Positions 10,521 through 22,476 of a stretch of 64,000 bases of DNA are shown here, piece after piece (the first letter of the stretch is position 1; every line of letters starts with the position of its first letter). A program made the translations under genes and the position numbers. The notes beneath the pieces are model-generated. The model had not been told where the DNA came from. It made no database searches and was given only the letters and a program-made list of their open reading frames with translations. Source of the stretch: Moniliella sp. 'wahieum' (Eukaryota; Basidiomycota; Moniliellomycetes; Moniliellales; Moniliellaceae); NCBI GenBank assembly GCA_003971905.1, contig RSEE01000064.1:248001-312000 (forward strand), given 5' to 3'.

Positions 10521-12861
10521 ACACGAGCTTAGCACTCTATCTTACATCTGTTGGAAATGACTCAATTGGCGTGATACCTGTTGAAAGTGGGGCCGTCAAT
10601 AGGAAAGTCAATTTGATTTGACCACTATATCCTCATCTCTGCTAATCCATTGAACTTCATAATGTTAAGCGGTCTCCACTCGTCGGAGGCATGCCTCTTA
10701 TTTGTGAATGACCACAGACTCATCTCTACGCGTAGGTTGCACAAGCATTCATTTCGGTGTTGCATCGAATTTTACTGATTTTGCGGAAAACAGCAATAGA
10801 AGGAGTTGTTGGAGTTGTGCCCTGAAGGAAGAAGGGTTCCCGTCCGTTTATGCTTATTGAACAAAGTCATCTTCCCCCCTTTTGTTTTGGCGCACATCTG
10901 TTACTGATTATATTTTGAATGCAGTCCTTCAGGCTTTTTCATCACTGCGATTTATTCATTCCTTGATCAATTCATGATTAGATTTCCTACATCTGTTCGT
11001 CCTGGAGGTACGTATGGATCCTTTAAGCTCCGCCTTTCTTAATTGTTGCCATCCATTCTGCCTACTGTCTTTCGGGGTGCTCATTTGGAGGTGATGGAGT
11101 GCTTTATGTCCAATTGGTGTACCCATTATCGAAGTCGATAAGCGATAATGCATAATGATTCAACCGATGGTCGGTGCATTAACAAACCGAATGATCTGAA
11201 AACAACGGTAGGAAAGACTGCTCTGGCAAGGCCCGTAGGTGTGCCCCCCTTCACATTGCACAGTGCTGCCATCTGAATGGGAAGTAGCATCTCAGATTGT
11301 GTCGCTTTTTATCGGGCGTATATATATGACTCATGGCTGGCTTGCACGAACCAGATGGGCTGATGAAAGCGGGGATAACACCAGGCAGTATCTTTACCAC
11401 ATCGGAGCCCTGCAAGTTCGTTTGTCTACAGTTAACAGAAAAATCAATTATCCCATACCGGAATTTGGCGTCTGTTCTTAGTTCATACCGACCCCACCGG
11501 AAAGTCAGTTCTGTTGCCAGTAGATCAGGACCGGCGACTCCATTCTCCAACCATGAAATGGTTTTCGCAGGGACAAGTGAGCGTGGTGGAAAACATTTCT
11601 AATATGCATACAGTTGCCATTAATTCGGGCATCGCGCGATTTCGGATGTGGGTGGCTAGCTGCAGTCGTTTGGCGAAAGGAGCAAAGCCTTGAGAAGGTC
11701 ATAGGTACCATCATTGCTCCTCACTAAATTTTGACGCCAACACTGTGGACAACCTGCATGGAACGAGCAATACGATCTCAGGTCTGCTTTATATTCATGT
11801 GGCGCCTTAGGAAGGTGGAGACAGTTCACAGAGTTAACAAGGGCGGTGGACGGATCTGCATGGTGAATCTGTGAGTGAGTGTGCCGTAAATACACCAAGT
11901 GACGAGGGTGCCTGATCTGGTCTTGTTGCAAGTGAAAAGACTCTCCCGTTCCGATAACATAGTGACATCATCAGTCCAGGTGGACAAAATGCAACGGGTG
12001 TCTTTCTCGTACGTCCAATTGTCTGGTTTCTCCCCCGGGCCTAGAATTAGGGTAACCGCGCTGTCATCATTTCTCCACAAGATGGCTCAAATATATTGGG
12101 AAAATGAGCGATATGTGTGTTGTGCGGTGAACTGTGGATGGATGTAGTAAAATGATAACCCTCCCGAATAGCTCCCACCGCAAGAACCATGTTCCCATTC
12201 GCAGTAACGGACAAGGATAATGACATTCTGGGTGAATTATTTATCTTCTTTACCGTCCGCCCGCAGTTCAGGGGCCGAAGTTATTTGGGAAGAGGGGTTG
12301 AATAATTCTGAGACAAACTGTTATGGATCGTCCTTGGTCTGGCGGAGATATGACAGTACACTGGATGCGATAGTGCCGATTCCGCATGCCTATTTTTCGG
12401 GTGCATCCTTGAGGCAGTCAGTACTATTATCTTTCGCAGGGCAAGTTTGCACACTATTGCCACCGACGTATGGCTCAGATGCACGCAATGCAATTCATTA
12501 CGAGTTGTTCCCTCTCTGGTGAGTCGAGGTAGTAAATATGGGGCTCTGGGCGAGCGAATGTTCCAATGCGTGCCGTCTCGGTCTCTCTCTGCCAGTAATC
12601 ACCCTTGAATCTAGCTGCCGAGTGCGGCATCCTCCTGTAATGTGTTGCATGCGTGCAATGAACGCTATCTGAACTCCCTCCGGATGTACAACGTAGCGCC
12701 AATAGCACTAGCTCACTCCGCTTGTCTGCGGAGCATCCTAACTCTATCGCACATTGAATTGAAGAGAGTTTCGGTACTTTGAAGCCTCTAATGGTTTTGC
12801 GTGTTGACACCATTTCCCGACACGTTTTTTATTTGATTCATCATTCTGTGTTCCGACTATT

Positions 12862-13401
12862 ATGCCCCAACTCCCCTCACTGTGCATTGCTGATTTCGTC
12901 ACAAGGCAAATAGAGTGTGCCGCACTGATTTCATCATTGGAACAGGGGTTTATCTCCTGGTCTGCCCCCATCGCGTGGGATCAGATTCGTCAGATACATC
13001 GCCCATGGCACGTCAATGACGTTTCTGACGTTCAAGGGATTGACGTCGGCGACTAACTGACCTGCAGGGGGATGACATCGAGGACATATCTGACGTTCAG
13101 GGTGGTGACATCGACGACGTAACTGACCTGCAGCGCGCTGGCAGAATTGCCTCACCCACGGCAAATTACTTCTCTGACATTTTTGAAGGTATTTTATATC
13201 TTAAACATAAATGATGTCTTTTCGGGATTCGCTGTGCTAGTAGCGCATAAGATCGATCATCTCGCCAGGTATGTGTATACTTATTTCATTCCGAACACCG
13301 ACATTCTCATTAAGTCGGCTGCACGGAAGAAGAAGAAGCCGCTTGGCCGCGGACTTGTGTTGGGGGTAGAGAAGGTCAAGGATATACACCACCGCTACTA
13401 A
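12862..13401 (+). pseudogene. Decayed coding fragment with acidic tandem repeat
   Basis: The plus strand reads as an acidic repeat of about 22 codons present twice: a first unit around 13010-13068 (DVSDVQGIDVGD) and a second at 13070-13133 (DDIEDISDVQGGDIDDVTD, then LQRAGRI). The two units are close at DNA level (TCTGACGTTCA...AACTGACCTGCAG). A basic tail (AARKKKKPLGRGLVLG) is readable near 13315-13365. The frame is broken between the parts. Function and family unknown. Confidence 0.3.
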
Positions 13402-13839
13402 CGTCGGGAAGAGGGGGAACGTTTCATACTTCAAAAGAACTACGTGGACCACACCTTTCATAATAGGCAGGCGACAAGGTGACAGGACATGGAGATGGGG
13501 AAAGGACGAGGATCATATCCATTGAGTGGAAAGAGGGCGAGCTATACATGCCTCAGAGAAGAAGAGATCATGCGAGCTGAATCATACGAAGGAAGAAGGG
13601 AAGCACCTTCACTGAGTCCTAGGACCGCGTGGACCCTGAGTCACGTGAGTCAGTTTTCATTCCTCCGGAGCTCGCACCAGTCTTCTATAGACGATTTAGT
13701 CGCAGAAGCTCCTTAGTCCAATAGAACGTTCAGTGCTCACATGTGGTAGTAGCGAGGCCGACACGTAGTCAAAGGGAGAAACTAGAACAAATCAGGGACC
13801 AGGCAACTTTGGTGATCAAACGGTGATCAAGTGGGTCTG

Positions 13840-13995
13840 ATCCCAACAAGAGGCGACTGCAGATGCGACAAGCCTTCGTATGCACCAGCGTCGGTTGTAG
13901 TACCGTGTCTGAAGCCTTCGGCGTTCAGGGACGGGAGGTGGCAGTGTGAAACAGAAAACACTGCCAGAGCCAGTGTGACTATATGCGGAGGTGTT
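13840..13995 (-). repeat. Interspersed repeat, 3' half copy (R2)
   Basis: The reverse complement of this stretch aligns to about 5205-5325: a GGCAGTGTT start, CCTCCCGTCCCT, GGCTTCAGACACG, TACTAC, GGTGCA and AGGCTTG/AGCCTTG words appear in the same order. The aligned peptide RRLQTRYYNRRWCIRRL corresponds to WRLQTRYYDPSRCRRSL in R1. Similarity is patchy at the outer edges. Confidence 0.6.
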
Positions 13996-15241
13996 GCTGT
14001 TGGAACAGAAAGGCCCATGCGGCTTGACTGAGACTTCGCGAGGGGACCACGCGACTGTGCTAGCGATCTGAGAGCGGGAAGACGGGAGCTGGAAGACGAC
14101 TGAGGGTGTGGCTAGCGAGGTAACGAGGAGGCGGCTACGTAAGAGCGAACGAAATTGCCTGTGCACTGGATCAACTGGCGACGACAGCCGAGAGGAAGAA
14201 AAGCCAATGGACCGTGTGTGGGGGCACCCAAGAGCCACCCAAGAACCATTGCTTACAAACAAGAACGAAAAGGGAAACCATGCAATAGAGGAAGAACAGG
14301 GTACAAGGAACAACAGCGGGGGGGGGGGGGGGGGTTACCGCACGCGCAATCTATAGAAAGGTAAACACGGGCAAGGGGCGACCATCGTCGCAGAATACCG
14401 ACAATTCCGTTGCACGATTGCAGCCATCAACTCTTCCGCTTGATCATCATGGAGCGATTATGATTGCTGCGTGTGACGGGGTGGCTGGCTTCCCAGGCGG
14501 AGACCTTCCCTGCCCATCGGAGACGGTACTCACGGAGGACTGAACGCGTTTCAGATCCAAAGTCCAAGGCTCACTGGCGTGAACGAAGGAGGGTCGTGAG
14601 TGGTGCCTTGCGGTGCGTCGAGCAGAGCCTGAGCAGCGGTCTGCAAGCAGAGGTTGCGAAAGGTGCAGCGGTCCACGAGCAGTTTGCGTGTGTAGGGGCT
14701 GACGCGAAGGCGGTGTGCTCCGATGGGCGAGGGAGGGCGAGCGAGCTGAGCGAGAGGTGTTCCTTCTAGAAGCGGAGAGTCTAGAAGAAAGGGTGAAAGG
14801 GGAAAGAATGGTCGGCGGCTTGGGTCATCATCATTGGATCTAAGAACAGGCACGTTTTATAGAAGAGAAAGGGAACAAGGCAAGACCAAGAGGTCTACAG
14901 AGTAAAGGGGAAACGAGTCAAAGGGAAGAAAAGAGGACCAATCGCGAGAGGGACGAGGCGAGAGACGAGAAGAGGGTCAAGGGCAAAATGGACCCGAGAC
15001 GAGAAACGAGGCGAGAAAACGAGTCAAGAAACCGTGTGTTGTGTTTTGGATTTTAGACGAGCGCGAGCGGAGAAACCAAGATAGTTGTGGGTTTTGTTGA
15101 TAGGAAGACGATCCGAGTCAAGATAGCGAACGAGAAGAGAAAACGAGTCGAGATAGACGAAATAGGGAAAAAAAGCCGAGAAGCGATAGAGTCGATAAGG
15201 AAGTGGAGGCGGCTGTGCAACGCGGTTCAGACGTCGCCCCG
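13996..15241. other. Intergenic between repeat copies; purine-rich
   Basis: No supported gene. It contains a 14-G run near 14318-14333 and a strongly purine-rich stretch at about 14860-15160 built from GAGACGAGAAACGAG-like words. A minus-strand stretch at 14600-14800 reads as a plausible but unrecognised peptide (RNLCLQTAAQALLDAP) and may be relic coding sequence. Confidence 0.45.
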
Positions 15242-15445
15242 GCCTGTATCCCTGGTTGGTGCTGGGTTCAATTTTCCCCACCTTCTATTCTCGTCTCTTC
15301 CCGCCTTTCTGTCCAACTCCCGCCCGTTTACGGCCAATTGATTCAGTACAGGCAACCTCGTCTCTACTTATAGCTGCCTCCACGCCTTCCAACCTCGTTC
15401 CCCAACTTTCCATTCGCCCACAGTCGGTGAGCCTCCTTTCATTCA
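15242..15445 (+). repeat. Interspersed repeat, 5' half copy (R3)
   Basis: 15242-15353 matches 4981-5095 from GCCTGTAT to GTACAGGC, with shared TTTCCCCACCTTC, ATTCTCGTC, GCCCGTTT and CCAATTGAT words. Weaker similarity continues to about 15445. Its orientation is the same as R1 and opposite to R2, which lies 1.25 kb to its left. Confidence 0.6.
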
Positions 15446-15867
15446 GCGGCGATGAGTCCCCGTACCACAGCTAAGGAGGCCAACATAGTGATGAGCTTCC
15501 CCAGTATTTGGATCTTGAGTGCTGTAGTCCGGCACCTCATTAGCCTCTCACGAAACGGGGGAAGCGGCTCCAGTCTACTTACAAAGAATCCAATAATTAC
15601 CGGTTACCCAAATCCCAGTTGTGGCTGGACGTGAATTTCATGAATACAGTACGCTACGAGTCTGGCATGAATACAGTCAATCACGAGTCACGCACGAGCC
15701 ACGTATACCTATACCGTACGTTGGAACGACTTTCAAGTATACCAACTTCACGCTTCATTCATATCTACGAGCAGCGCGAGAAAGCGACTGATACACCAAA
15801 ATCCTGCTGGTCAACGGTCAATATTAAGGGGGTAGATGTATTCAGATCAATATGGAAGGCAGGGACC

Positions 15868-15985
15868 ATTTGGAGGGGAATCGAAGGGAGTGGAGGGGAA
15901 CCGAGGGGAACCGAAGGGAGTCGAGGGGAGCCGAGGGGAGTCGAGGGGAGCCGAGGGAAGTTGAGGGGAGCCGAGGGGAGCCGAG
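15868..15985. repeat. Decamer minisatellite (GAGGGGAGTC / GAGGGGAGCC)n
   Basis: About eleven imperfect 10-bp units alternating TCGAGGGGAG and CCGAGGGGAG. All purine tracts lie on the plus strand. It is not in a recognised gene. Confidence 0.8.
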
Positions 15986-16592
15986 CCTACTATGTATACT
16001 AGGCAGTGCAGTGGCCGAGGGGCACAACGGAACTGCCGGGCCCACGGCGACTGGGGAAGAATAACAAGGGAGTTCAACTTGAACACTGAGTCTCAGCAGT
16101 ACTGAGTGAGTATTGAACGTTCAAGCCTCCGGTGTCGGGCAGGTGGAGATACTGGATCGACGTCGCGCTACAGGAGGTCGAGGGGTAAGGGGACAAGCGG
16201 GTAAGAGGGGCAAGGCGGCAAGAGGGGCAAAGCGTGGTTGGAGGTACAGATCTCAGAGGGGGTAGAATTCAGATCTCATATATCTCATGGCAATCTCAAG
16301 TGGTGACAGAAAAAAAGGGAGCAACATAGGACAGAGAGACACGAGGGCCGGCTGCCAAAACGCAAATCGCAATCGCAAATCGCATTCGCAAATCGCAATC
16401 GCAATCGCACCAGGACCCAACGAGTCGTACAGTTGTGGGAAAGAAGGAAGGGGGCGGGGGCGGTGGACTCGACGTTCCGCCGTGACCGTGACCGTGACCG
16501 TTCACCTTCAGCCTGAACGATCAGAAGGCCAACAGCGGGGAGCCAAGAAGGGTACCCGGTACTCAGTACCCGGTCCCCAGTCCCGACAGATC
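15986..16592. other. Intergenic with hexamer repeats
   Basis: Spacer downstream of ATG26. It holds CGCAAAT/CGCAAT repeats at about 16358-16410, GTGACC repeats at 16483-16503 and a GAGTACT-type palindromic word near 16098. No gene is supported. The plus-strand open frame across 16287-16847 is a shadow of repeats and of the ATG26 tail. Confidence 0.5.
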
Positions 16593-19500
16593 TTAGACGA
16601 TGGACCAGTGGGACGAGCCAGAAGAGCTACGGGAATGGCAGCTGGCGGGACGACTGCTGCGTTGTTGGGTGTTGTGCGTCTCACCCTCTCCTCCACCATT
16701 ACCGTCATCGTAACCTTGATCTTCACCCTCACCCTTATCCTCACCCTCACCCTTACCCTCACCCTCACGCTCACGCTCGCCTTCGACCTCGGCCTCGGTC
16801 TCGGCTTGGCTCTTAGTCTCTCCTTCCCCATTAGCGGGGACGCGTGAGACCGGCAGAGGCTCAGCGTAGGGCTGTTGCGCCGTGACGAGCGGACCGAGCA
16901 GACCAGGAGGCGGGGGAGCCACCTCGCCGTCATAGCCCGGGAGCGGGGTAGCATACAACGGAGCAACTTCCTGACAGGCCGGAACGTTCGGAGAGCCGAC
17001 AGGAGCATCGGCAGGCACAGGGGCAGGGGAAGCGCGGTGCGTAGAGGCCTGGGGGGGTAGGCTGACGTTGTGGCCCGGGTGGGATCAGGCTGGTGGAGGG
17101 GCGCCTTCGCGTCGTAGCGGTAGCGGTAGCGGTAGCGGTGGCGTGGCTGTGGCGGGTGGTGGTGGGCCGATCGGACGGGGCAAAGGACGGTACCAACGAG
17201 CGGGCATAGGCCATTTCGCGATAAATAGCCTGGACTGCAACGTGAGTACCGCGTTCGGAACGAATCCGTTCGCCCAACTTGGCCGCGCGGGCGATTTGGG
17301 CTGGGTCGGTGGTAGCGCGTACGAGAGCTTTAGCCAGTTCGGGAGGGGTGGCAGATCGAACGTGGGTACCGACGCCTAGTGCTTCCACTTGGTTCGCCCA
17401 AAAGAATTGGTCGCCAAAGTAAGGTTTGATCACGGTCGGGATGCCCGCGCGAAGTGAGGCGCCTACCGTGCCCGATCCGCCGTGGTGGCACGCCGCGTCG
17501 AGGTGCGGGAAGAGCCAGTCGTGCGGGACAGCGTCGACGCGGAAAATGTCAGTGGAGCTGGCCAAGGGCGAGACTGCGTCGTGGGCAGCGCTGGAAGTAG
17601 AAGTAGAAGTGGAAGTGGAAGCCAGACGGTCGGACCAGCCACGGGAGACGATAGCGCGCACGCCACTGATACGTACGGCCTCGGCGACGCAACGGTCCAT
17701 AGCCTGAGCGTCCTGGACGACGATGGACCCCCAACCAATGTAAACGACCTTCTTCTTTTGCTGTCGTGCGCGAGCAAGGAAGGCGACCAAGTCGGATGGC
17801 GGGTGCCAGGTGGGCGGGTTGTCCAAGAACCAGTAGCCGGTGACGTGGATCCATTCGGGCCAATCCAGTGGTTTGGGCACGAGGGCCGGGGAGAAGTTGT
17901 ACAGAACGGGGTGCGGTGAGCGGCGAGTTGGTCGTACGAAGTAGGAGGAATGTGGAGCACGTCTTGCCGCCACTGGTTGATCTGGGATGCCGAGGCACGC
18001 CAGAACACTTGGTCAAAGATGACGTGGGTCAAGTAATTGTAGCTCCCGCCGGCGCGGTGGCCTGGGACGGCAAATGCGTGAGGGTAGGCACGGGTGCGGG
18101 ACCAGGGCATGGTAAAGGCGCGGTAGTAGGGTACCTGTAGTGCGGCAGCAATGTGAATTCCAGCAATGGCCGAAGGAGCCTCGATGATCACGTCGGTACC
18201 TTGGCAAGCTTGCCAAGCCGAGACGAGGAGGTCGTCGAGCCATCCGCGGAACTTGGTGACGCCTTCGCGCAAAAATCCAGGGAAAAAGTACCGTTATCGA
18301 CGCAGACGCGCATCAGTTCGGCCGGGTCACCACCGACAGCATAAAAGCCAATGTCCAAGCTCTCGATCCAGGGTCCAAACTCGGCATGGGTAGCGATCCG
18401 GACCTGGTGTCCGTCCTGCTGCAACGCCTTGGCCAGCGAAATGTACGGCTGCACGTCGCCGCGCGATCCAATGGTGAGCAGGGTAAAGTGCAGCGGCACC
18501 GGAGGTTGGAACTGGAGCATGGCCGAGGAGTGAAAGGAGATGCCACTGAGCATACCGCTGCTGGCAGCCGAGTCGAGTCCCGATCCCGATCCCGATCCCG
18601 AACGGGAGTGGGAGCGGGATCCGGATCCTGATCCCGATCCCGATCGTGCCGAAGGGTCTGCCTCGGAAGCAGCGAGGGACGCGAGAGTTGGCGAGCGACG
18701 ACGATTCGTATTCCGGTTGGGTGGCAGCGGCGAATTCGGCAGTCAAAGCATCCAGTTGCAACGTCTCCCCCGTCGTGGTGGAAGAGGCATCCGTATCACC
18801 GCGTCCTCCTTTCCGCGCTTGAGCTTGAGCTTGAGTTTGGGTTTGGGTTTGGGCTTGCACCGCGGCCAGTTGCTCGTCCTGCACGGCCTCCAACAACGGT
18901 TGGATGGTCTGTACGGCGGCTTCACGCGCGCCGACGGTGGCAAACTCGAGGAAGATCTCTTCGTGACCGCGGACGACGACGATGAGGCCGTGGGTGTTGG
19001 GCTGCAAGGCGTGGTGGCGGGTAACGCTGATCACGTCCGTTAGGGGCAACTGCATCAAGGTACGTCCGAGGGTGGAGGTGGCGAGAGCCGAAGACTGGAA
19101 ACAGAGGTGACGATTGGTGATCCACAGTCGGCCACGGGTAGGAATGACGCGGTAGAGGTAGCACCGTACAGTCAATTGGATGGACTCTTTCCTTGCAAAG
19201 GGGAAAGCGCGACGGAACGCATCAGCCTTGTCGGCCGGGACGGGGTCGTGGGCTTGACCGGGAGCTGGCGGGCTCATGACGGCGTACATTTCGCTTGACG
19301 AATCGGACCATGCATCAGATAGGTCCTGCTGTGTACCTTCCCCCCCCTGGAGCGAAGCTAATGCCGGGCCGATCTGGTCCGAGGGGAGAGACAGATGAGG
19401 CGTAGCCCACGGGCCCGGGTGGTCCCATACTTCGTGCACCTTGCGTGCTTGCCGTTCGGTTTCGGACAAGGTTCCGAGGACCAAGGCGCTCAAGCGAGTG

Positions 19501-21865
19501 CGTGGGCCTTGCATCGCTGCCTGGGCCGCCGAGGGGGCACGGCGCAGCAACCGCTTGGCGCTGGAGGAAGAGCGAGAGACCCAGCGGGACACTTTGCCCG
19601 CGGTGGACCATTGGGTACTGGCCATGCTGCTGCCCGTGGTCGTGGTCGTGCCTGTGGCCGTGCCCATGCCCGCGGGTGGGGTTCCAGCGCCCCATGGGCT
19701 GGAAGGTGCCGAGAGGAGGGAAGGAGGTGGGCGGAAGATGGTAGACTGGCGAGGGGTGACCGAGTAGGACAGGTGGCTACCGCCACTACCGTCAAGAGGT
19801 TCCGAGGTAGCAGCGGCGACTGCGGGGGATGTTGATGGGCTGAGTGCCGGGGAGCAGGAGGGGATCCGACACGTGAGCTGGGTCGGAGCTGACCTCTTCC
19901 TGCTCCACCAAGCCCAACGGCAACGGTACCGGCGCAGGCTTGGGTGGTTGGGCATACTATCCAGAGCCTGGAGCAGCGATCGACGAGGTGGTCACGTTGG
20001 GAGGCAAAATGGAGAAAGTAAAACTCGTCCAGCGCATACTCATTCTCGCCTTCGGCCACTTGAATTGCCAGTACGTCAGATAAGCCCATGTCGAGGGGAG
20101 AGGTGGTGGAGCGAGCACGGGGACCACGAGGGGGCGCTGGCACCACCGTCTCCGTTCCCGGGAGGAGCGTGTTGGCCTCGACATCCAAAATTGTTTCGAG
20201 CGGTATGGTGATCCGCACGCTCTCGCCCGTCTTGGCACGGAAGACAGCTTTGGTTAAGGCGTCGACCCAGCGTCGCGCGAAACGGGGCTGGGGGCACAAA
20301 ACAAGTAGTGCGACCGGGGACATCGATAATGAACTCGCTGGTTTCGGGGCCGGCGGTCTGGTTCTGGCTCTGGCCCTGGCTCTGGCTTGGCTCTGGCTTT
20401 GGCTTGGCTCGGACCCTGGTTGGCTTGTTCGGTGGTGGCTGTGCTGCGGGTTGTGGGTGTGACGGGGCCAACGTAGCTGACGACGCGGAGGTCGAGATGG
20501 TTTTGTGGAAAGTAAGGGTCCTGGGCCGACTCGAACCAGGCCAAGGACGTGTCACGCAGCACGACCCAATGCCGGGTCCAGCGATGAGTGTGACGGGTGC
20601 GTTTGAGCAACGAGCCAGCGTGGCGGGTTGGGCCGGTATCTGCAATGGCGCGGTGGTGTTGCCCGAGGCGCCGGTGGCGAGGACAGGGGTCTTGGGTAAT
20701 GGCGCGTAGAAGCAGAGGTAGGAAGAGGTGAGGTAAGCGTACCCCTTGAGGAACAGCGTGGCGCGGTACATCCAGCAACCATGGTACGACTGTAGTTGTT
20801 CCGATTCGGGCAAGTTGAAGACGCGGCGGACCTTTTGGGCCAACTTGTCGCGCAAAGGTTGTGCACTGTCTTGTACGTCGCCACTGGACGATAGCACGTC
20901 CTCAGTTGTCCCGCCACGCACATCCTCCGACAGCGACGAGGCAGCCGCCGGCGCAGGGGAGGCAGGGGAGGCAGGGGCGGCGACGAGGGCTCGGTCCTAG
21001 GCAGCAGTTGGGACTCTTCCCGGCTGGTTCGAGGGCGATCTTGGGCTCGAGCGTGGTACCGCTGCCGATGGACATGCTGCTGGTGGGAAGATCACTGAGC
21101 TGGGACGAGCTCAACACGGGAAACAAGGTCGGCGAACCTAAGGAGGCAGAAAGCGGGATGTGAGTCAGTCCAGTCCATCCAGGGATCACGCCAACAGTGC
21201 AAAACTGGGGCAGGGGGGGGGGGGGCGCAGACATACCGAGTTGCCGGTGTGGCGTTTGGGGCCAAGCGGATGGGTTGGTGGCCGGCTCAGGAGGGAGATA
21301 AGCGAGTGCATCGAGGACCTCCTTCTCTGGGCTTTCGTCGAGGTCTGGCTCCTGTTCTGGATCGAGGTCGGGGACGGCCGCGGGGGGGAGATGGGATGGT
21401 GCGGGGGACAGGCTAGGAGGCAGCGGGAGGCAGCGGGCGCGGGGCAGCGGGGCCTGAGGCGGGGGGGCAGGGAGCGCGGCGAGGGGGGCGAGGGGGCGAA
21501 GGGGGCGAAGGGGGCAGAGAGTGGGAGAGGGAGGGGGAGCGGCAGCAGGCCGTTGCGGTCGGCAGTGAGGAGGGTGGAGCCGACCATGGCGAGGACCTGG
21601 ACGAGGGTCTGGGTGGGTGCCTGGGCCGAGGGGTCGTCGAGGGACTGGTAGTCGGGCACGGCGCCCGAGAAGGGATCGACATCGGAGGACGGGGGGCGTG
21701 GGCGTGGGCGGGGGTGGTGATGAAGGGGTCCAGGCCGTCGTCGTGCTCGTGTGGCGGGTGTGGGTGGGTGTGAGGCGAGGGCGGGTGGGCGCAGGAGAGG
21801 AGACGGGGGGCGGGCGGGAGGAAGGCCGGGGCGAAGGCCGGGGCGAAGGGGCGGGAGGCGGGCAT
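16593..21865 (-). CDS. ATG26: Sterol 3-beta-glucosyltransferase (GRAM-PH-GRAM-GT, ATG26 type)
   Basis: UDP-glucose:sterol glucosyltransferase making sterol glucosides at membranes; in some yeasts the family acts in pexophagy. N- to C-terminal: a Pro-rich acidic leader; GRAM1 near 20700-20870 ([20 protein letters not shown]); a PH domain near 20290-20620 ([16 protein letters not shown]) continuing past FIIDVPGRT; an [10 protein letters not shown] stretch near 20180; a second GRAM near 19000-19200 ([20 protein letters not shown]); then the GT domain ([19 protein letters not shown] near 18450, [13 protein letters not shown] near 17840). The sugar-nucleotide signature [17 protein letters not shown] is near 17440-17490. 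An intron lies at about 21142-21237 (GTATGT...CTTAG). The linker before the GT domain is a GS dipeptide repeat encoded by hexamers; the C-terminal tail is an acidic EG repeat. At least five frame changes are seen and read as indels. The 5' end is uncertain: ATG 21865 is a candidate, and upstream starts exist. Confidence 0.9.
18577..18647. repeat. Hexanucleotide microsatellite (CGATCC)n inside ATG26
   Basis: An imperfect GATCCC/GATCCG array encoding Gly-Ser dipeptides in the GRAM2-to-GT linker. The same unit recurs in a different context at about 34612-34642. Confidence 0.8.
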
Positions 21866-22476
21866 GCTGGCGGTGGTGGTGGTCGTCGTTCACAGCGTCG
21901 CACGCAGGGGCATCGCCGGCGGAGGCAGCGGCAGCGGGGGGCAGACGAGGGGCAGACGAGGGCAGACAGACGGGGCAGACGAGGAGCGCAGCAAAGCCAG
22001 CCAGCATGGCCTGTCGAGTATTAGTAGCCACACTGGTGGTTGGAGGGCAGAAGATTGTGCGTGTCGGCCGATCCAGTCCCCCAATCAGCAATCCATATCT
22101 ACGCTTCGTATCATAATCATCATCATCCATCCATCCATCCATCCATCCATCCATCCACCATCCATCCATCCATCCATCCATCCATTCTATTCCATTACAT
22201 ATCATCCCATCCTATCCCATTCCATCCCTCTCCTCCCCTCCCCTCCCATCCCATCCCATCCTATCGCATCCCATCCCACCCACCATCGCCATCCCCTGCC
22301 CGATCGCCCCCACCAAGCCACGGCGAACAGGGGTGGCCAACCCTACGTCTATCGACTTGGATGGTCATCCATGGGCGATCGATGAGCAAAGCCAATGAGC
22401 TCATCCTCCAACATTGCTGTCTATCACGTGACGCTATGGGATGTGATTTGAGTGTGATGCACCAGTCACTCCGTGC
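21866..22476. other. Spacer upstream of ATG26 with CCAT microsatellite
   Basis: A (CCAT)n tetranucleotide array at about 22121-22190 is followed by CCCATCC-type words to 22280. ATG26 transcription probably starts here. A GATCGATGAG palindromic word lies near 22375. No gene is supported. Confidence 0.6.

Larger units (their letters stand above)
8683..13800. other. AT-richer gene desert with decayed coding fragments
   Basis: About 5 kb with clearly lower GC than the flanking genic DNA and no conserved complete gene. Some stretches look like old coding sequence, namely minus 10243-10520 and plus 12862-13401 (listed separately), and less clearly minus 11251-11550 and plus 12220-12522. None belongs to a family I recognise. 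No long terminal repeats, target-site duplications or transposase motifs were seen. The block may be a decayed element or former genes. Confidence 0.5.

Noticed and set aside
4981-15353. R1 and R3 as direct LTRs of a 10-kb element
   Set aside because: The interval contains eEF1B and TyrRS host genes and no polymerase or capsid-type coding. The copies are short and diverged, and no target-site duplications were seen.
16287-16847. 186-codon plus-strand frame with LTLTLT repeats
   Set aside because: It is created by CCCTCA-type hexamers and by the antisense of the ATG26 acidic tail.
21186-22205. Minus-strand frame beginning with WMDG repeats and running into ATG26
   Set aside because: Its N-terminal repeats are the CCAT microsatellite. 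I keep only the ATG26 envelope, with an uncertain start.
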